DNA from: Nocardia abscessus NBRC 100374
Lineage (GTDB): Bacteria > Actinomycetota > Actinomycetes > Mycobacteriales > Mycobacteriaceae
Assembly (NCBI RefSeq): GCF_000308455.1
Contig: NZ_BAFP01000071.1
Coordinates: forward strand, 101,174 to 165,173
DNA: 64,000 bases
Direction of reading: 5' to 3'
Notes under the pieces: model-generated
Databases searched by the model: none
Told to the model about the DNA's origin: nothing
Seen by the model: the letters and a program-made list of their open reading frames with translations, nothing else
Made by a program: the position numbers and the translations under genes
In this document: positions 60,011 through 64,000 of the stretch, one piece after another
How the letters are laid out: each line of letters starts with the position of its first letter
How positions within the stretch are numbered: the first letter of the stretch is position 1

Positions 60011-60916
60011 ATGGTTCTGCAGCACACCGAAACCCGGCCCGAGGCGGCCCGCTACGATCGCTACCCGACCCGTCTCGGCGCGCCCGCTCCGCACTTGGAG
60101 CGAGCCGACCCCGCGGTGTGGGGGGAGGTCGAGAGCCCGGAGCTCGCCTCGTTCGACGCCGACGGGTTCGCCATCCTCGACCAGCTGCTCACACCCGACG
60201 AAGTGACCGAATTCAGCGGCGAGATCAGCAGGCTCGCCAGCGACCCGGCCCTGCGCGAGGACGACCGGGTCATCGTGGAGAAGTCGTCGAACCGGGTGCG
60301 CTCGGTCTTCGAAGTGCACAAGCTGAGCGAGGCGATCGCCGACCTGGTGCGTCAGCCGCGGGTGCTCCAGCTGGCCGAGCAGGTGCTGGGATCGCCGGTG
60401 TACGTGCATCAGAGCCGGGTGAACTACATGCCCGGCTTCCGCGGCACCGGTTTCTACTGGCACTCCGATTTCGAGACCTGGCACGCCGAGGACGGCATGC
60501 CTGCGCCGCGTGCGGTGAGTCTGTCGATCGCGCTGACCGACAACTACCCGATCAACGGCAGTCTCATGGTGATGCCGGGCTCGCACCACACCTTCGTGCC
60601 GTGCCTGGGCAGCACCCCGGCGGAGCACTATCGGGAGTCGTTGCAGGAGCAGGAGATCGGCGTGCCGACGACCGACGACATCACCGCGCTGGCGAACCGC
60701 TACGGGATCAGCCAGTTCACCGGCCGGGCGGGCTCGGCGCTGCTGTTCGACTCCAACCTGATGCACGGGTCGTCGAACAACATCACGCCGTTCCCGCGAT
60801 CGAACATCTTCGTAGTGTTCAACAGCGTGCACAACACGCTCGTCGAGCCGTTCGCCGCGCCGGCGCGGCGACCGGGCTACATCGGCAGCCGCGACTTCAC
60901 GCCGCTGTCGGCCTGA
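60011..60916 (+). CDS. ectD: ectoine 5-hydroxylase
   Basis: The 301-residue Fe(II)/2-oxoglutarate dioxygenase converts ectoine to 5-hydroxyectoine. The signature FYWHSDFETWHAEDGMP (148-164) carries iron ligands His151 and Asp153; His252 in MHGSSNNIT is the third. Length and motif are diagnostic for EctD. GGAGG lies 12 nt before the ATG. It is the last gene of the operon, 8 bp after ectC, followed by a strong terminator. Confidence 0.96.
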   Translation: MVLQHTETRPEAARYDRYPTRLGAPAPHLERADPAVWGEVESPELASFDADGFAILDQLLTPDEVTEFSGEISRLASDPALREDDRVIVEKSSNRVRSVFEVHKLSEAIADLVRQPRVLQLAEQVLGSPVYVHQSRVNYMPGFRGTGFYWHSDFETWHAEDGMPAPRAVSLSIALTDNYPINGSLMVMPGSHHTFVPCLGSTPAEHYRESLQEQEIGVPTTDDITALANRYGISQFTGRAGSALLFDSNLMHGSSNNITPFPRSNIFVVFNSVHNTLVEPFAAPARRPGYIGSRDFTPLSA

Positions 60917-60925
60917 TCGAGAGCC

Positions 60926-60977
60926 GCCCCGCGCGTGCGGCCCGCCCAACCGTTGGGGCGGGCCGCACGCGCGGGGC
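60926..60977. terminator. strong bidirectional hairpin between ectD and FMN oxidase gene
   Basis: A perfect 22-bp stem (60926-60947 with 60956-60977) encloses an 8-base loop AACCGTTG and is followed by GTTTCGC. It lies between convergent genes, so it can end transcripts from both sides. The stem is unusually long and GC-rich. Confidence 0.8.
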
Positions 60978-61015
60978 GTTTCGCACGGCATGCGGCCCCG
61001 GGCATAGGTACCGGG

Positions 61016-62179
61016 TCAGGGGCCGCGCCGGATCGCCTCCGGGGTGAGGTCGGCGATCGTCGGGTACCCGTCCACCGCCATGAGCAAGTCGGCCTCGGCC
61101 AGCAGCGAACGCAGCACGTGCACGAGGCCGTCGACGCCGCCGAGGGCGAGTCCGTACGGATAGGGGCGGCCGATACCCACGGCCGTCGCGCCGAGCGCCA
61201 GCGCTTTGACGATATCGGCGCCGGTGCGGACGCCGGAGTCGAACAGCACGGGCAGGCCGCCGGCCGCCGCCACCACCTCCGGCAGATGCTCGATCGCCGG
61301 GATGCCGCCGTTGGCCTGCCTGCCGCCGTGATTCGAGCAGTAGATGCCGTCGACGCCCGCGTCCTTGGCCCGCCGCGCGTCGTCGGGATGGCAGATTCCC
61401 TTGAGCACGAGCGGCAGGTCGGTCAGCGACCGCAGCCATGCCAGGTCGTCCCAGGTCAGCGCATTGCCGAACAGTGAGATCCAGGTCAGGATGGCGGTTT
61501 TCGGGTCCTGCTCGGGCGGGCTGGGCAGCAAGGCGCGGAACACCGGATCGCTGAAGTAGTTGGCCAGGCAGTGCCCGCGCAGCTGCGGGAAGTTGGACAT
61601 CGCCAGATCGCGCGGTCGCCAGCCGGGCACCCACGTGTCCAGGGTGACCACGATGGCCTTGAAACCGGCGGCCTCCGCCCGGCGGACCAGGCTCTGCGCC
61701 AGCTCCCGGTTCGTCGGGGTGTAGAGCTGGAACATGCCAGGTGTGTCGCCGAACTCCGCGGCCACGTCCTCCAGCGGATCGACGGTGAGGGTGGAGGCGA
61801 CCATCGGGACGCCGGTGCGCGCGGCAGCCTTCGCGGTGGCGATGTCGCCGTGCCCGTCCTGGGCGCACAGTCCGATCACGCCGACCGGGGCCAGGAAGAT
61901 CGGTGTCGGCAGCGTCATCCCGAACAGCTCGATCGAAAGGTCGCGCGTCTTGCTCGCGCACAGCATGCGGGGGATCAGGCCCAGTTTCTCGAAAGCCGTC
62001 ACATTGGCACGCTGGGTGAGTTCGTCGCCCGCGCCGCCCGCCACATACGACCAGATGCTCGGTGGCAGTGCCGCCCGAGCCTTCGCCTCCAGCTCGGCGT
62101 ACGTCATCGGAAGATCGGGCAGCACACCCCCGAGCCCCTGGAAGTAGATCTCGTTCTGGTAGTCGCCGAAGTTGGTCAC
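61016..62179 (-). CDS. FMN-dependent alpha-hydroxy-acid oxidase (lactate 2-monooxygenase-like)
   Basis: The 387-residue TIM-barrel flavoenzyme has [55 protein letters not shown], the catalytic-base region YCSNHGGRQ and [20 protein letters not shown]. The insert and length resemble lactate 2-monooxygenase rather than L-lactate dehydrogenase. GTG 62179 is chosen for its AGGAG site; ATG 62206 is in frame. It oxidises an L-2-hydroxy acid; which one is unknown. Confidence 0.88.
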   Translation of the reverse strand: MTNFGDYQNEIYFQGLGGVLPDLPMTYAELEAKARAALPPSIWSYVAGGAGDELTQRANVTAFEKLGLIPRMLCASKTRDLSIELFGMTLPTPIFLAPVGVIGLCAQDGHGDIATAKAAARTGVPMVASTLTVDPLEDVAAEFGDTPGMFQLYTPTNRELAQSLVRRAEAAGFKAIVVTLDTWVPGWRPRDLAMSNFPQLRGHCLANYFSDPVFRALLPSPPEQDPKTAILTWISLFGNALTWDDLAWLRSLTDLPLVLKGICHPDDARRAKDAGVDGIYCSNHGGRQANGGIPAIEHLPEVVAAAGGLPVLFDSGVRTGADIVKALALGATAVGIGRPYPYGLALGGVDGLVHVLRSLLAEADLLMAVDGYPTIADLTPEAIRRGP

Positions 62180-62207
62180 GCTGCTCCTGTCCACGTCTCG
62201 ATGCATG

Positions 62208-62224
62208 AATGTATCCGATACGTT
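62208..62224. promoter_or_regulatory. 17-bp near-palindrome upstream of the FMN oxidase gene
   Basis: AATGTATC-C-GATACGTT has a perfect inner GTATC/GATAC and one mismatch in the outer arms. It sits 29 bp upstream of the GTG at 62179, just before a TACATT -10-like hexamer, so it is a candidate operator. Confidence 0.4.
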
Positions 62225-62246
62225 CCTGTAGCGATCTCGGTTCCGG

Positions 62247-63059
62247 TCAGGCACACAACGCGCGATACAGGGTCAACCAGCGATCAGGGGAGACCAGTCC
62301 GACCGGCTGTTCGAGCGGTATCCCGGCCAGTGCGCAGGCGCTGCGCACGGTTCGGGACGGGAACTCTCGACGCAACGACGCCGCGACGCTGCCCCCGACG
62401 CCGGAGAAACCCAGCTCGACCACCCGGCGGTAGTCAGCGATCTGCTCACGCGGCAGCAGCGCGACGGGCCGGTTGCGCAACCGCAGGACGGCGGCGTCGA
62501 CCTGGGGCACCGGATGGAAGCTGTGCCTGCCGACGCGCGCTCCGAGTTCGATCGCCGTCGTGGGCCAGTGGCCGACGGTGAGCTTGGTCCACCGGCCGTA
62601 GGCGCCGGAGTGCTTGCGGGCGAACTCGAGCTGGGTGAGCAGGGTCGCGCAGGTGAGTGCTCGCGCCGCCAGGCACCACCGCACGATGTCGGTCGTGATG
62701 GCGAACGGCACGTTGGCCACGACCGCGAACGGCTCGCGTGGCGGACGCACAGTACGGAAGTCCTGGTGATACAGACGGATTCGGGGATCATCGGCGTATC
62801 GGCGGCGCAGTAGGGTCGCGTAGCGCCGGTCCTTCTCGTAGGCGCGCACCCGGCCTGCCGTGCCGAGCAGTTGCCTGGTCAGCATGCCGTCACCGGGTCC
62901 GATCTCGAGGACGAGGTCGTCGCCGGTGACGCCGGAGGTGCGCACGATCAACCGGGCGGCGCCGGCATCGGTGAGGAAATTCTGCGATAGCCGCTTCCGG
63001 GTGGTCGTGGAGTGGCTGCTGTTGCCGCGGGCATGCGAAAGAGAACGATGACGGGACAT
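62247..63059 (-). CDS. erm: ErmE-type 23S rRNA adenine-N6 methyltransferase
   Basis: The 270-residue enzyme dimethylates A2058-type adenine in 23S rRNA, giving MLS resistance. It has [20 protein letters not shown], motif [17 protein letters not shown] (GPG 54-56), motif IV NVPF (116-119) and Arg-rich segments after it. The N-terminal basic tail ([16 protein letters not shown]) is typical of actinobacterial Erm. GGAGG lies 6 nt before the ATG. The upstream region contains a ribosome-site hairpin. Confidence 0.93.
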   Translation of the reverse strand: MSRHRSLSHARGNSSHSTTTRKRLSQNFLTDAGAARLIVRTSGVTGDDLVLEIGPGDGMLTRQLLGTAGRVRAYEKDRRYATLLRRRYADDPRIRLYHQDFRTVRPPREPFAVVANVPFAITTDIVRWCLAARALTCATLLTQLEFARKHSGAYGRWTKLTVGHWPTTAIELGARVGRHSFHPVPQVDAAVLRLRNRPVALLPREQIADYRRVVELGFSGVGGSVAASLRREFPSRTVRSACALAGIPLEQPVGLVSPDRWLTLYRALCA

Positions 63060-63066
63060 GGGTGTC

Positions 63067-63078
63067 CTCCGAACGGAG
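63067..63078 (-). promoter_or_regulatory. hairpin covering the erm ribosome-binding site
   Basis: On the minus strand CTCCG-TT-CGGAG places the CGGAGG ribosome site of erm in a 5-bp stem, 7-19 nt before the ATG. A second stem (CGGCGGCC/GGCCGCCG, 63133-63152) lies about 60 nt upstream. This suggests translational attenuation. Confidence 0.5.
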
Positions 63079-63174
63079 TGGTCGAATCAGGAAGGTTGAT
63101 TCGCCCGGACCCATGCCAGGGCACGAAGAGTCCGGCGGCCTATCGGCCGCCGACGTGGATTCCGATCGAACGGA

Positions 63175-63303
63175 TCAGCAGATCGGAGCGTTACGGTGCG
63201 CCGGCAGAGCCCAGGCCTCCGTACGCAGCCGGATGTAGTACGCGCCGACCGCGCACGCTCCGTTCAAACCAGGACTGCCACACATGCCCGGAACGTACGA
63301 CAT
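63175..63303 (-). CDS. possible small upstream ORF of erm (42 aa)
   Basis: A frame starting MSYVPGMCGSPG and ending NAPIC lies 115 bp before erm on the same strand. It has no strong ribosome site and no known family. Its position makes it a possible regulatory leader, but it may be chance. The rest of 63060-63377 holds the two hairpins and no other gene. Confidence 0.25.
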   Translation of the reverse strand: MSYVPGMCGSPGLNGACAVGAYYIRLRTEAWALPAHRNAPIC

Positions 63304-63377
63304 TCGCCCAGTCGGGTGCCACTTCTTTTCGGCGATGAGTGAGACCGGGGCGCCTTGCCCGAATTGCCGCGCCGAGT

Positions 63378-64000
63378 TCAGCGCGACGTCGACTGGCCGA
63401 CCACGTTCGGGTCCTGCTGCTCCGCGGCGTAGGTTCGCCAGGACTTGGCTTCCGCGTGCTTGCCAAGCTGATCGAGGAGATCGGCGAGTTCGGCGATGGC
63501 GCGGGGTTCGCGACGGTCGGCGGCGGTGCGCCACCAGGATTCGGCTCCGACCGGATCGCCGCGCCGCAGTCGCACCATCCCCAGTTCGTACGCGGCCCCC
63601 GCGTGCCCCGCCTCGGAGGCCTGGGCCCACAGGCCGCACGCCTGTTCTTCCTCGCCCCGCCGGTACATCGCGACGCCGAGGTCGTAGAGCGCGCCGCGGT
63701 AGCCAGGGTCGCCCGACTGCCCCGGCCTGCTCTCCTGCGGCGAGGCATCAGCTGTCGCAGGTCGTTTCCCGGGCTGCGGCAGCCCGTCCAGGGCCGGCGC
63801 GGCGCCGGGAACCCGACTGCTCGACGCGGCAACCGGCATACTCGCCGCGGAACGGGTGTCCGTGAGCGGCGAGCCCGCCGCATCTCCTGCGGGCAGCGCG
63901 TGCGGTACCTGGGGGATGGCGGACGAGTCGACCTCCTGCACGGTTCGCGGCTCCGCTGCCGGAGCGCCGGAAGGCGTGGTCCGAGTCAGGGCGGGGGTGT
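63378..64000 (-). CDS. Sel1/TPR-like repeat protein, partial at window edge
   Basis: The C-terminal 95 residues have Sel1-like repeats (YRGALYDLGVAMYRRGEEEQ, AGAAYELGMVRLRRGDPVGA, RAIAELADLLDQLGKHAEAK). The preceding part is Ala/Pro/Ser-rich and probably disordered. The frame remains open to the right edge of the window, so the start lies outside. Sel1 repeats mediate protein contacts; partners are unknown. Confidence 0.7.
   Translation of the reverse strand, partial: TPALTRTTPSGAPAAEPRTVQEVDSSAIPQVPHALPAGDAAGSPLTDTRSAASMPVAASSSRVPGAAPALDGLPQPGKRPATADASPQESRPGQSGDPGYRGALYDLGVAMYRRGEEEQACGLWAQASEAGHAGAAYELGMVRLRRGDPVGAESWWRTAADRREPRAIAELADLLDQLGKHAEAKSWRTYAAEQQDPNVVGQSTSR

Noticed and set aside
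62890..63114. 74-codon frame overlapping the erm start
   Set aside because: No ribosome site, and it reads about 170 bases into erm in another frame with Arg/His-rich sequence; not a plausible leader peptide.
1..64000. tRNA, rRNA, CRISPR array, insertion sequence or prophage
   Set aside because: No cloverleaf-like conserved arms, rRNA motifs, regularly spaced repeats, transposase, integrase or structural phage genes were recognised on either strand.

Overview
The window is high-GC DNA packed on both strands with short intergenic gaps. It carries a PknK-type kinase regulator, F420/FMN luciferase-like oxidoreductases, an EthA-like monooxygenase, RsbW-SigF, a UsfY-like protein, an Hrp1-like CBS protein, a SAV2177-type methyltransferase, ectABCD and an ErmE-type methylase. 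This gene mix points to a mycolic-acid actinomycete of the Nocardia/Rhodococcus/Mycobacterium group, most likely Nocardia. The genus is inferred from gene content. No rRNA, tRNA, CRISPR array, transposase or phage gene was recognised, so this looks like chromosome with ordinary accessory content.

Layout. 0-6 kb: a Zn-ribbon/OB-fold protein, a kinase-ATPase-LuxR regulator, an alpha/beta hydrolase and a luciferase-like oxidoreductase. 6.1-7.7 kb: a cold-shock protein with a coupled small ORF, Hsp20, and a divergent MerR/HspR-like regulator. 7.7-11.7 kb: a signalling block (RsbW-like ATPase, receiver, CHASE3 histidine kinase, receiver-PP2C phosphatase) with overlapping genes. 12.3-19 kb: a double MaoC-type dehydratase divergent from a catalase, a small secreted protein, a multi-pass membrane protein, a decayed phosphatase fragment, a MmyB-like regulator and a zinc-ribbon protein. 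19-33 kb: lipid and sulfur metabolism (SDR, acyl-CoA dehydrogenase, HAD, AsnC regulator, VOC protein, APC permease, SsuD, EthA-like monooxygenase, TetR plus single-chain acyl-CoA carboxylase). 32.5-44.8 kb: small regulator/enzyme pairs (methyltransferases with XRE and TetR regulators, DoxX, pentapeptide protein, AraC, PP2C, SDR, P-loop kinase, FAD-Rieske protein). 44.8-55.4 kb: a general-stress neighbourhood centred on rsbW-sigF. 55.8-60.9 kb: a two-component system followed by ectABCD. 61-64 kb: an FMN alpha-hydroxy-acid oxidase, erm, and a partial Sel1-type gene running off the right edge.

Main theme. A perfect SigF-type promoter (GTTT, 15 bp, GGGTAC) lies upstream of rsbW-sigF. The same signature recurs at seven more places between 47.2 and 55.8 kb. 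Those sites are in front of an Hrp1-like CBS gene, a ChaB-domain gene, a divergent nucleotidyltransferase-BON-phosphoesterase operon, a STAS gene, a proline-rich protein gene, an unknown gene and the response regulator next to ectABCD. Read together, this is a local SigF regulon. It may link partner-switching stress signalling (STAS, RsbW, PP2C, PAS-ANTAR) to a two-component system and compatible-solute synthesis.

A second theme is local control. Many divergent gene pairs carry perfect or near-perfect inverted repeats between them, and several genes look leaderless. A few small ORFs overlap the next start codon by 4 bp, which suggests translational coupling.
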